NCBI RefSeq assembly: GCF_024139115.2
Contig: NC_085140.1
Location: forward strand, 159,366,452 to 159,430,451
Direction of reading: 5' to 3'
Length of the DNA stretch: 64,000 nucleotides
DNA from: Armigeres subalbatus
Lineage: Eukaryota > Arthropoda > Insecta > Diptera > Culicidae
The position numbers and the translations under genes are program-made. Below are positions 45,425 to 56,167 of this stretch, one piece after another; within the stretch, counting starts at the first letter, position 1, and each line of letters begins with the position of its first letter. The notes beneath the pieces are model-generated. The model was not told the DNA's origin and did not search any database. It saw only the letters and a program-made list of their open reading frames with translations.

Positions 45425-46056
45425 CGTTGTGCTCAAGGACCATGGATTCGGCATCGTAGCACTGCAGGAGGTTTGTTGGTAGGGATGAATGGTGCGAACG
45501 TTTATAGGCAATCATACCATATAGCAGAGCTGCGGCAACACACACGAGCTGGAACAGCTTTCATAGTGATGATCGATATGCAAAGGCGTGTGATCGGGTT
45601 GGTGGCCGATCAATAAGAGAATGTGCAGGTTGAGAAACAAAGGCCGGTTCTTCAACTTCTACATAATCAACGTCCATAGCCCACACACCGGAAGCACCGA
45701 TGATGATAAGGACGCATTCTATGCGCAGCAGGAACGTGAGTACGATAACTGTCCAAGCCACGACGTCAAAATCATCATAGGAGATTTGAACGCTAAGGTT
45801 GGCCAAGAGGAGGAGTTTAGACTGACTGACGAACGAAAATGGCCTACGACTAATTGATTTCGCCACCTTCAAGAATATGGCCATTCGCAGCACCTACTTT
45901 CAACACAGCCTTCCGTATCGGTACACCTGGAGATCACCACTGCAGACAGAATCACAAATCGACCACGACCATCTGATTGATGGACGGCACTTCTCCGACA
46001 TTATCGACGTCATGTCATATCGTGGCGCTAACATCGACTTTGACCACTATCTGGTG
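45425..46056 (+). pseudogene. LINE apurinic-like endonuclease (RTE-like), N-terminal part
   Basis: Degenerate GIVALQEV and HELGTAFIV precede a clean block: NKGRFFNFYIINVHSPH, DDDKDAFYAQ and KIIIGDLNAKVGQEEEF, the N-V-H-P and G-D-L-N motifs of APE-type LINE endonucleases. After a frameshift, NMAIRSTYFQHSLPYRYTW, QIDHDHLI and a DHYLV end follow, where S-D-H is degraded to F-D-H. The domain is cut at DHYLV by a hAT-like element and continues at 50080. Motif spacing fits RTE-like elements; the clade is not certain. Confidence 0.8.
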
Positions 46057-46767
46057 TACACCTGTGCGCCGCCGCGCCACGCCGCCGCCGCCGACACTTA
46101 TTGACGTACGCCGACGCCGGTCAAGGTGTCGGCGGCGCGCCATACGCCGGTTGGCTCCACGCCGCCGAATTTCGTATTTCACGCCGATGTTTGGCCAACA
46201 AAAAATCATATTATGCAGTGCGTTTGCATCTGCCAAACCAAGGCAACCTATCAAGCATTAATTAAATAGCTATTATACCTTTAGCAGATTTGTTTACTTT
46301 TATCCCTGTCACTTTAACCCGCTTTGGCGTGTTAAATGTTAGGTCATCCAAAAACTTCTTGGCTACATATCTACAAATCAATGAGCGTGACGATTAACTT
46401 CTAATATCATATGTAACTTCATGTGGAATAACCTCATTCTGGTCGCATTGGTTGGTTCATCATCTTTTTAAAGGTTGGAATGATACATATCTCGCGTTAT
46501 TTTTGAAAACGTCATAAGTCCAAAATAGAGGCTCTCTTAGTTTATTTCCTCTTTCGATTATTACAAAACCATATTAACATTTACATCGGATTTTTTCACA
46601 GAGATCTGAAGAAAATAGCTTTCTCTAGCGTGCTGAGGTGGAAATATTGCAATAAATGCAAAATTAGTTTCGATATTAGTGAAAAAGAGGGTAATGAAAG
46701 AGAGTCTCTCGTTTGGACATACGACATTTTCAAAAATCATGCTAGATATCTTAATTGGTCCAGTGCT

Positions 46768-47010
46768 TACACACTTAGTTTTTATTTATACAGTTCGGCA
46801 AATTCCACACAGCCGTTAGCCCAGCAAAATAAAAACTGATATCCCGGCAAAAATAACGTTTGTTAGCTGGTTTTCGGCAAATAATTTGCTGATTTTCAGC
46901 AATTTTGACAGAAATCTCGGCAAAAAACACGTTTTCTGGGGCTCAGCTGTGCGAATCTCGGTAAAAGTTCAACAAATTGCTGAGATCCCGGAAAAAAAAT
47001 TAAGTGTGTA
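46768..47010. mobile_element. 243 bp MITE with TACACACTTA ends
   Basis: TACACACTTAG at the left and its inverse TAAGTGTGTA at the right bound a segment with repeated CCCGGCAAAA and TGCTGA words that also pair. It sits inside the hAT-like element. Confidence 0.6.
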
Positions 47011-47082
47011 CAAACAAATGCTACAAATCAACACCATAATAAATGTTGGATTTGGATTCCCAGTCTGGTTTGATTTTTTTAG

Positions 47083-47150
47083 CTTCCCTGGGCATGGAGT
47101 ATCATTGTGTTAGCCTCATGATATTCGAATGCAGATCTGATCTTTTGGCT
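47083..47150 (+). mobile_element. SINE body fragment, Feilai-like
   Basis: AGCTTCCCTGGGCATGGAGTA and TTAGCCTCATGATATTCGAA match the body of the SINE at 3325. The tRNA head and tail are missing. Confidence 0.55.
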
Positions 47151-47274
47151 TCTGGAGCTGGAGCACGATTGGGCACGTGACCCAACAAACTGAACTTTTC
47201 CTTCACTCTTTCTTGTAATTGCTAGAATTGTTTTAAAAAGAATTGGTTTCGATTTATTTCGATAAACAATTCCC

Positions 47275-49745
47275 AAAGAAATTTCTTGGTTTTCTAGAAA
47301 TAATTTCCAGGAAATCCTGGAGGAAGTTCTGAAGGAATATCTGAAGAAAATTCTTACAGCCTTGAGGAATTTCTGAATTTATCTTCGTGGTAATTTCTGG
47401 AGGATTTTCTGAAGGAATCTCTGAAGAAAATCATGAAGGAATTCTACGAGGAATGTCCAAAGAAATTGTTTGAGAAATTTAAGTATGTGAGTAATTCCTT
47501 TAGGAGGTCCTTTGGAAATTGCTCTAGGAATTCGTACGGAGATATCTTAAAATTCGTCCTACAGTTTTGGAAGGGAATAGTGTTGGAAATTCCGAAGGAA
47601 TTACTAGATTAATTTCCGAGGGAATGGAATGTCTTATGAAATACCTAGAAAAATGCCAGTGGAATTGTTAAAATAATTTCCGAAGGAATTTTGTAGACAT
47701 TTTTAAAAGTATGTATGTATGTATGCGGTTATCCATCAGCCTGGCTTGAGTCTTGCTCTGCATGCGGCTCCACCCAATAGTACAATCGAATTTAATTACC
47801 ATTCTGTTTTCAATGCACTTCTGTGTGAAGGGCAAGAAACGGAGGTGGCGGACCCTTAACCAGAGACACTTACGCAAAGCCCGCGGGATATAGAGAATCT
47901 CCTTTAGGCAATGTAATCCAACAGACTAATAAATAGATTCGTAATCCTTTTTGAGCTTTCCGTGGGATGGCTTATTTGAAGAAGGGCACGTCGAATCCAT
48001 TACAACTGTGGGGAAGTGTACCCATCTACATGAGTAGAAATTATTAAAAGTATTCCAAAAAAGAATTTCTAAAGAAATTCTTAATGGAATGGTCAGTATG
48101 AATCTTATATGATTTTTTGAAGGAATTTCCAGAAGAATTCCTTAAGAAATTTCTTAAGGTCCTAAGAAGTTCCGAAGCAATTCCTGGGCGGAATTTAACA
48201 GAAATACCTGGTTTCATTTGTGGAGAGTTTTCTAAAGGACTTCTTGAAGAAATTCTTGATCGGATTGCGTTTGATTTTTGAAGGTATTTTGAATAAGTTT
48301 CTTGATGACTTACCGAATTAATCCCTGGATATTTTTCCCTGGGAATTACTTAAGGTATTTATGAAAAAAAATCTGTAGAAATTTTCGAAGGAACTCGTGC
48401 AGGAAATTCCCAAAGAATTCTTGAGAATATCCGAATATCTGTAATCTCGATATTCTCGAGTTTCGAAGAAATGCCTGGAGAACTATAGGAATTTCTGTGT
48501 ACATACCAATAGCTATTTGTTCGGTAAATCCATTAAACATTTCTTCGTAAATTACTTTCAGAATTCTTTCGGATATTCCTTTAGAGATTCATTTTTTTTA
48601 TTCTTTATTATAGAGATGATGTGATACTTTCGTAATACTTATATGACTGAAAGAGCCGATAGTAGTCAAACAAAATGTATTATAGAAGTTTTCAGCCCTG
48701 GTTTACCTCTTTTAAATTCATTTAAACAATCTGTTAGAAAATATTTTCAGGTTATGTTCCGGTTATTCCTTCAAGAATTGAGTCGGAAATTTCTCCAGGA
48801 GGTCCTTAGGAAATTCCTTCAATAAACTATACAATACTCATACAAGAATAATTCCGGAAAGAATTCTTATTTGAAGGAATTTATAAAGGAATTTTCGAAG
48901 AAATTTCCAAAGGCATTTGAGCGTTAAACTTATTTTAAATTGAAAAAAACACTTAAGAAAAGGTTAAAAAAAAATTAAAGAAATTTTCAAACGAAATTTT
49001 AGAAGATTTCCCAATAGAATGTCTGAAGATATTCTCGAAAGAATACTTGAAGGAATTTTAAAAGAAATTTTCGAAGTTCTACAGGAATTTCTGGAAGAGT
49101 TGCTAAAGGAATTTCCGGAATAATGTTCGAAGGAATTCCTATAAGAAATTCAAAAAGAATTCCTGGAGAAAGTTCTAAATAAATTCCAGAGGGAAATTTC
49201 GAAAGAATACCAAAAATATCTTCTTAGAGTTTCCGAAGAAATTCTTCAAGGAATTACTGGAAGAATTTCTATTAGAAATTGCTAAAAGAAATTCTTGGGG
49301 GAATTAAAATAAAACCAAATAAAATTCCGAAGGCTTTCTCCTAAAGGGATATCCGGATGTATGTATTCCTCTAACTGTGTCCGTAGGTATTCCGATGGAA
49401 ATTCATGAAGGATTTTCCATGAGTATTTTCTAAAGAATTCTTAAAGAAATTTCCAAGGGAATTCCATAAAAAGTTTTCTAATGAATTTCCGAAGAAGTTC
49501 CCAAAAGACTCCGTAAAGGAATTTCCGAAGCAATCCCTAAAGTAATTTCCAAGGAAATTCCTGAAGGAACTTTTGAAGAAATTTTGGAAAGAATTTCCGA
49601 AGCAATACCCAAATAAATTTTCAAGGGAATTCTTGGAGAAAGTTCTGAAGGAATTCATAGGGTAATTCTAAATTAGTTCACCGAATTCCTTTTTCGAATT
49701 TTCTGAGGAATATCTTGAGGAATTTCCAAACGAATTTCTGAAGTA
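47275..49745. repeat. 2.5 kb degenerate GAAGGAATTTC repeat field
   Basis: Loosely repeated words (GAAGAAATTC, GAAGGAATTTC, GGAATTCC) of about 24 base spacing fill this interval. They occur in both orientations and are interrupted by a non-repetitive block at 47700-48010. Frames in it read Phe/Asn/Arg-rich and are artefacts. Similar fields are at 26320-27190 and 62150-62340. Confidence 0.8.
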
Positions 49746-50079
49746 CTTTCCACTGAATTTATGTGCTGTGATGCGGCAATATCCTAGTGGAGGATGTAAT
49801 GTAAACTTTAGCTGTGGAGACAACAAGCTATAGCTATTAGCATATTCACCCTATCAGTCTATCTGTAGCTGGCAATTGTACAAAAACCTAAAATACAATA
49901 AAAGCATGATAGGCCTTACCGCGTGATTTTTTTTTCAGCTTAAAATCATTCACGCCGATCCACGCCGCCGCCGAACATTGCTTATGGCATGACGCCGCCG
50001 ACGCCGCCGCCGCCGGTTTAAAAATGGCCTTACGCCGCCGCCGTTCATAAATACTTCGGCGCACAGGTCTAATCTGGTG

Positions 50080-51040
50080 ATGGTTCAACTGCTCCCAAAA
50101 CTATCCATCATCAACAATGTTCGGTACCGACGACCGCCGCGGTACGACCTAGAGCGACTGAAGCAATCTGATGTCGCCACTGCATACGCGCAGCACCTCG
50201 AGGCAGCGTTGCCGGAAGAAAGTGAGCTCGATGGGCCCCTCTTGAGGACTGCTGGAATACAGTCAAAGCAGCCATTAACGACGCAGCGGAGAACAACGTA
50301 GGGTATGTGGGACGAAGCCGATGGAACGATTGGTTCGACGGAGAGTGTAAACAAATTCTGGAGGAGAAGGACGAAGTGTGAGCGGTCACGCTGCAGCAAG
50401 GTACCCGGCAGAACATGGAACATTATAGACGGAAGCGGAGACAGCAGACCCACCTTTTTCAGGAGAATAAACGCCGCCTGGAAGAAGCGGAGCGCGATGA
50501 GATGGAATAGCTGTGTCGCTGTGCCGCGAGCCGAGATGTGCAGGAATAAGGATGTGAGCATCTTGACGGACGAATGTGCGGTGATCGAAAGGTGGAAACA
50601 GCACTACGAGGAACATCTTAATGGCGCTGAGAGAACAGGCAGTGAAAGCCAAGGCAGTGGAGGAGATAACTACGTCAGTTCAGCGGACAATGGAAGTCAA
50701 CCATAGCCCCCACCTAGAGGTAAGTTAAGGATGCCATCCAACAGCTAAAGACCAATAAAGCAGCTGGTAAGGATGGTATCGAAGCTGAGCTCATCAAGAT
50801 GGGCCCGGAAAAGCTGACCACTTGCCTGCACAAACTGATAGTTAGAATCTGGAAAACTATACAGCTACCGGAGGAGTGGAAGGAAGGGGTTATATGCCCC
50901 ATCTACAAGAAAGGCGACAAGCTGGAGTGTGAGAACTTTCGAGCGATCACCATCCTTAATGCCGGCTACAAAGTGATACCCCAGATCATCTTCCGTCGTC
51001 TGTCAGCATTAGTGAATGAGTTCTTGGGAAGTTATTAAGC
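50080..51040 (+). pseudogene. RTE-like LINE: endonuclease-RT linker and RT N-terminus
   Basis: Across several frames the text reads RRPPRYDLERLKQSDVATAY, AINDAAENNVGYVGRSR, EMCRNKD, CAVIERWKQHYEEHLNG and TNKAAGKDGIEAELIK (the K-A-x-G-x-D-G block of RT). LPEEWKEGVICPIYKKGDK, then ENFRAITILNAGYKVIPQII (RT block 2) follow. The palm with FADD is absent. Frame changes occur near 50250, 50310 and 50700. It continues the element interrupted at 46056. Confidence 0.82.
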
Positions 51041-51280
51041 CTCGGGACGATTAAAGATGCCAACGGATCTTGGGTCCCCAACAGGATATGCTTAAGAATG
51101 TGACTCGCAGAAAGTGTTAGGCACGATACAGCGACGTCAACCGTTTTTTTGTTGAGGCGAGAAACCACTGCGTCCACTAATTGAACTTTTTTGATATCGT
51201 TTGTCGGACGCCAACGTAGGTTTGAGGACTGAGGAGGAGTGACAGCGAGAAAAATGTTGCCAGTAGTCGGATGCTACTGG
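51041..51280. other. No recognisable feature
   Basis: This lies after the end of RT similarity. No motif was found; it may be decayed LINE sequence. Confidence 0.3.
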
Positions 51281-51289
51281 CTGGTACCC

Positions 51290-51460
51290 GATACAACAGA
51301 GAACGCATAACTGGGGCGCAGGAGAACATGGATCAGCCCGACATGCTGAGATTTTACGCGACTATCAATAGTGACCGAAAGGTAAATTTGCTGACAGACA
51401 AGATCATAGTGGCAGCCAGGTTAAAGAAGGCAGCACTTCGAAGATTTGTTGATCGGTGAA
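51290..51460 (+). pseudogene. LINE linker scrap
   Basis: NRERITGAQENMDQPDMLRF then YATINSDRK resembles the pre-RT linker of RTE-like LINEs, where an R-x-F-Y block precedes the RT. A related scrap (ENLDRNDMRRFYATV) ends the window at 63905-64000. Confidence 0.4.
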
Positions 51461-51639
51461 AACGAAGGTATATAAAAAAGGCGACGACGTTAAAGGGTCA
51501 ACCGCTAATAAGTATTACTAACCCGGATTGTTTTCTCTCGATGGAGCAAATTCACTTGGTTCAGGACAAACTTTCTTTTTCTCGTTCGCAATGCGAGCTG
51601 ACCGCCGTTGCTTCGTTGATCCAGTGATGTTGCTTGAGT

Positions 51640-52400
51640 TTATTGATTCGGAGCCAGAAGAAATCGAAATATCGCCGCAGTAATCCACATTGCATTAGTC
51701 GTCGTCCACAGTATCATCATCGGGAATTGTTGCTCACCAATTCAGCAAGAGTACGCTGTACTGTTTTTTTTTTGTTTCCTCAGGCCCGTCACGAGAGCTC
51801 GAGGATTGAGTGTTGTTTAGTGAAGTCTTCTTGTTTCTTTGTAGTTTCCATCGGAGTACATTGGGTTTGGCTGGAATCTGTTAGCGTGCACTTTTTTCGG
51901 ATGCGCTGCTTGGTCATATAGACGACACGACGGGTTTTGCCCATTGTATGTGCACAAGATGCCGAGGAAGTAATACTTCCATCGTTCTTTTGTAATGGAC
52001 GTTACCGTCCCGAATTGCCGCATGAAGCCGTCAACGGTGGCATTAGTCACCGTAGGTGGTAGATCATGCACACGAACTGCAGTTAATTCACATAAACGTG
52101 GATAGATTTTTTTCCATCAAACCAGAAATAGTGTTTTAAATTATGCTCCGTTTCGCATTGACATGTAACTTCAAAACTGCACATTAACTGCAACAACTGT
52201 CGCGTATTCTGTTCATCAGCATGAGACTGCTTGTGGAGTGTTTCTTACGCAAATACCAGCCAAGTTGTCGTGAAGGTTGATCAAAGAGGGATCACATGTT
52301 CGGTCTGCGGACGATCCTGGAGGGATTCCGGGAGTACAACTTGCTGACTCATCAACGGTTCATTGATTTCAATTTCAGAGCCCAAAAGTAATATTTTGAC
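51640..52400 (-). pseudogene. Gag-like LINE ORF1 fragment with CCHC remnant
   Basis: The clean part (52071-51817) reads VHDLPPTVTNATVDGFMRQF, GTVTSITKERWKYYF, CTYNGQNPSCR and AAHPKK, like an RRM-type fold followed by a zinc knuckle whose second Cys is lost. Upstream on the minus strand, HYFWFDGKKSIHVYVN-type words extend the match to about 52400. It is probably ORF1 of an insect LINE; I cannot name the family. Confidence 0.5.
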
Positions 52401-52500
52401 GGGGCAACAAAAAAAAATCAGATGACTTTGGGGATTTTCAAAACATTATTTACCAAATCTGAGGAGTTTTTTTAATTTTTTTTTTCAATTTGATATTTAC

Positions 52501-52843
52501 ACCCAAGCAGCACAAATTGTTTCACTAATGAACTTTTCACTGTGTTGCAACTATTCGGAAAGAAACAATCTTTGCGTATGTGCCATCAAATATAACTCTC
52601 TTGCAATCCAAAAAGCGCAAGAGATGGAGCCTATGGAAACTTCCTCCGATTGCAGTAAAATTGCAATAATGCTGCACAATACTACAGCGGAAAAAAATAA
52701 AATAAAAACATAAAACTGGATTCGATTCATGGATCTTGTGATTAATAGTCCTTTACTCTTCAACAGTATCATTCAACACTTCGAAGGGACTGCATGTTGA
52801 CTCACAATAAAAACCATATGATTATGAAGTTTTGTACTCGGGT
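52501..52843. mobile_element. 343 bp MITE with ACCCAAGCAGCAC ends
   Basis: The left end ACCCAAGCAGCACAA and the right end, inverse ACCCGAGTACAAAAC, match the 109 bp MITE inside the R1 LINE. The interior contains a CTTGCAATCC/AAAAAGCGCAAG-type short inverse and no coding signal. Confidence 0.6.
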
Positions 52844-53977
52844 CTTCCTGTTACTTGATTGCACCATCACAGGAAAAAATTGTGAGTTGCCAAAACGTTG
52901 AACGATGCTAAATTAAACATGAAGACACATTCAACTTATCTGCAGCTTAATTTAAACAAACAATTAAATTTTGAAAGACGCATTGAAGTTACATGGTAAA
53001 AAATATGCAACTTAATGATTTTGTTTCGTGTTTGCAACATGAAGTGCAGTATTCTTTGTTTGTTTCTTTCCAAAAATACATTTTTATATATATTGCGAAA
53101 CTTAATAGTTATCTCCATTCAGCTGGGTCCATGGCTGCACGTCATGCACCACGCAACCACGTGTGAACGATGGATGATTCGCCTAACAGCTAATGCAACT
53201 CACTAGCCAAAATAAAGAGCAAACTCGCCAAATAATAAAAAATGAAGTGATAGGGACAGGGACAGGGCAGAAATCGCTCTTATTAGATAACGAACAACGA
53301 TAATAAATTGTCCTCTCAAAAACTGTTTCGAATGATTACAAGCCATGATAGCAAGCTTATAAAACTTGTATACAAGTACGAAAAAACAAAATCGGATAGG
53401 CAGTCCCCACCGAGAAGTGATGATATCTTGCTGATTTTGCATTGGACACCATATTTGTTTGTTCAGCTGTGTAAAGAAAGTTGAAATGCATCCTCAGGAT
53501 CAGCTCCCCCTGCGTTTGGAGCCATTTAAAATAAACTGATCATGGGGTACAGCCTCCCGAATCAGTTCTTTTTTATTTATCATATAGTAAATGTATACAG
53601 AGATGGTAAGTAAGAGATTTTCTCATTTCCGTTTGTATAGGATAGGGACCTTTATAGCATGAGTATGAGCATAGGGACCTTTATAAGCTTCAAACTATAC
53701 AATTGTTGGGATGTTCGGTTTTAGTCAAATAAGACCTTCAGCAACAACGAAACAAAGGATTATAAACCCCACAAAAAACTACAAATGAAACCAACGAAAA
53801 ATTCCAGTGGTAAGGTACACTGGGGGAAGTGGAAAAAGGGGATAAGTGTAAAAAACTCGAAAAATTGGAATTGTACATACTTTACTGTTTTTACCACATC
53901 ATAACATTATGCAAGAGTTTTCAGGATTTTCGGCTTTCAGTCACATGAAAATGTTGATAATTTCAAATCATTGCCAA

Positions 53978-54009
53978 CGTTTCGATCCGGGGGTTTGGAT
54001 CTTCATCAG
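53978..54009 (-). ncRNA. Hammerhead-ribozyme-like core, left arm
   Basis: On the minus strand CTGATGA (54009-54003) is followed by an extra A, GATCC, an 8 base loop, GGATC and GAAAC. This matches the conserved core with a 5 bp stem II. It faces away from the endonuclease ORF. Stems I and III are not confirmed. Confidence 0.4.
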
Positions 54010-54176
54010 GGCCTGTCATTTATTGGCGATACGGTAATAAATTGCAATGGTACATAAGTGAAATATTGTGTGACTTACTCGAGATTAATCAACCTGTCTA
54101 TTGAAGTGTGGGTCACACGATGGACTGTCAGGTGGGTTGGGGTAAACTGCACTAGGTTCACTATTGTTTTGTTTGT

Positions 54177-54854
54177 TTGTTAAATTTGGAAAATCGAGTT
54201 CCATCCCATCCATCCATCCCATTCATCCAAGGCTTAACACCAAACATCAAACACATCCTTCTCAACAGTGGCTTGAATATTGGTATCTCACACAGCAACT
54301 GCAACACAGTAGGACATCTTTATAAAAATGCGAAGGATCCGGTATCAGAGCTCAACAAAAGCAACGTCATCTACAGGATTGACTGTACGAATTGCCCTAG
54401 TAAATATATCGGTATGACGACCAATAAGCTCAGAACCCGAATGTACGGACACCAATCCAACATCAACAAATTGGACAAACAGCTGTTGGAAGGATACCAA
54501 TACACAGACCCAGAAGTACTACAACTCCAAGAGAAATCAGCCCTGATTAACCACTGCATCACCCATCAACACCGCTTCAACATCCAAAATCCCACAATCG
54601 TCGATAAATCCTACAAGAAGCAAGCTCTGCAAGTGTTAGAGATGTGTCATATTGCCACTACCTCTAACACGGTCAACCATCGGACGGACACCGACAACCT
54701 AAGCTGTGCGTACGCAAATCTTCTCTTCACGATCAAAACACAGAGAGAAGAGAGAAATGCGTCGTCAATAAACCAAGATTATCGACACGACTCACATGAC
54801 TTAACAACAACACAACCCACACAAACATACTTGACCACCCCATTACCACCCTAA
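54177..54854 (+). CDS. GIY-YIG endonuclease of a Penelope-like element
   Basis: The frame is open for 226 codons. IPFIQGLTPNIKHILL resembles the RT thumb/linker preceding the endonuclease. NVIYRIDCTNCPSKYIGMTT gives the paired IY...YIG motif with the CX2C insert typical of Penelope endonucleases. TNKLRTRMYGHQSNI has the catalytic Arg, and KSALINHCITHQHRF supplies the H-x-x-x-x-H region with a preceding acidic position. The tail after residue 160 is low complexity (TTTQPTQTYLTT). Only the end of the RT could be present, so the copy is 5' truncated. The initiating codon is uncertain because the frame opens within the left arm (TTG at 54177). Confidence 0.85.
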   Translation: MLNLENRVPSHPSIPFIQGLTPNIKHILLNSGLNIGISHSNCNTVGHLYKNAKDPVSELNKSNVIYRIDCTNCPSKYIGMTTNKLRTRMYGHQSNINKLDKQLLEGYQYTDPEVLQLQEKSALINHCITHQHRFNIQNPTIVDKSYKKQALQVLEMCHIATTSNTVNHRTDTDNLSCAYANLLFTIKTQREERNASSINQDYRHDSHDLTTTQPTQTYLTTPLPP

Positions 54855-55232
54855 ACCACGAACACCCGACAGCGATATTATTATAGTTCAGCAACTGCCA
54901 ACAGCTGGTCATGGTAGAAGTGTATCGTAGTGACTTACTGTGTAGTGCCCATCCTGTTCTTCACCACCCACCCATCTTGTTTATGGTGCTGGGACAAAGT
55001 AAGATGATATCATGCATCCCCTTCAAACACTTAGTATACTAAACTCGATTTTCCAAATTTAACAAACAAACAAAACAATAGTGAACCTAGTGCAGTTTAC
55101 CCCAACCCACCTGACAGTCCATCGTGTGACCCACACTTCAATAGACAGGTTGATTAATCTCGAGTAAGTCACACAATATTTCACTTATGTACCATTGCAA
55201 TTTATTACCGTATCGCCAATAAATGACAGGCC

Positions 55233-55263
55233 CTGATGAAGATCCAAACCCCCGGATCGAAAC
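55233..55263 (+). ncRNA. Hammerhead-ribozyme-like core, right arm
   Basis: CTGATGA (55233-55239), A, GATCC, loop AAACCCCC, GGATC, GAAAC (55259-55263). The order and spacing fit a hammerhead core with stem II formed. CGTT/AATG could form a short stem III, but the base expected to pair with A15.1 does not match. It lies downstream of the endonuclease, as in other Penelope-like elements. Confidence 0.45.
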
Positions 55264-55786
55264 GTTGGCAATGATTTGAAATTATCAACATTTTCATGTG
55301 ACTGAAAGCCGAAAATCCTGAAAATTAGCAACTATTCCAGTCGAAATCCCCAAAAATTATGCAAGAGTATACTTTGATGCTCACACTAACACTATGTTGA
55401 AATTTGTATAATACATACACTAACACAGTTAACGCTTGAACTGTAATTTTAGGTTTCGCGAAAAGTTGATTTTTGCATTCATAAAATCAATTCTTATTTG
55501 AACCAATTGTCCTTTTTTCAAGTGAATTTTTATCACAGGTGACCGTTACAACACACTTAAACTAATCCCATTCAATTGGTAGTGGCTTGAACCAAGAAAG
55601 CAAATAATTCAAAGATTTTACACTTACCCCCGGTATCAAACACTGTGGGGAAAGTGGATAATGTTCTACTTACGCATTTTTTTTCTTCCCTCTAGGGTTT
55701 ATTTCGATAGCTGTGAATCTTAATATGTTCCTTCTTTGTTATCATTGTGATTCCAGTCGTGATTGGACTAATTTAAATGAGAAAAT

Positions 55787-56167
55787 GCCTGATTAATCCA
55801 CCTATCGGTATTGATGCCTTCCACATGTTTTACATATGAAAAAAAATGTATAAGAAAGTTAAAAATAGCACTGATAGGTAAAAATATTTTATAATTCACA
55901 TTAATTTTTATTCATAACAAGTTTTGCCGTTGAATGCAATTTTTTTGCGAACAAATTGGTTAAGGACAAGAGCCTAAGAATAGCTGATAATTTTGTACGT
56001 GCTTTGCGCACACACATACATACAAATACACACATACAGACATCATCTCAATTCGTTAAAATAAGTTGATTAGTTTATAACCCTGTAAGTCCCATTTTCC
56101 CTTTAAAAAGTTCATCTTTGGGGCGAACATATAGATTTTACCTACACTTAGTGTTCGAGAAGGCAAA
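55787..56167. mobile_element. Family B MITE-like repeat, diverged copy
   Basis: Shares CCTGATTAATCCACC, GGTATTGATGCCTT, the CACACATACATAC tract with ACAGACATCATCT, and the end ACTTAGTGTTCGAGAAGGCAAAA with the copies at 34993 and 36516. Confidence 0.6.

Larger units (their letters stand above)
46057..50071. mobile_element. 4.0 kb non-autonomous hAT-like element with CGCCGCC-rich ends
   Basis: ATCTGGTG occurs on both sides (46049-46056, 50072-50079), an 8 bp duplication as for hAT elements. The termini are TACACCTGTGCGCCG and, inverse, TAGACCTGTGCGCCG. Within 100-150 bases of each end lie many CGCCGCCG words in both orientations. Removal joins the LINE endonuclease frame (DHYLV to MVQLLPK). 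The interior holds MITE and SINE pieces and a 2.5 kb degenerate AT-rich field but no transposase. Confidence 0.85.
53918..55355 (+). mobile_element. Short Penelope-like retroelement with inverted 283 bp arms
   Basis: ATTATGCAAGAG occurs immediately before (53906-53917) and after (55356-55367), a 12 bp target duplication. The left arm 53918-54200 and right arm 55042-55324 are inverse copies with little or no difference. Between them is one GIY-YIG endonuclease ORF. Inverted terminal repeats and a GIY-YIG domain are the marks of Penelope-like elements; the RT is missing. Each arm carries a CTGATGA...GAAAC motif. Confidence 0.87.
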
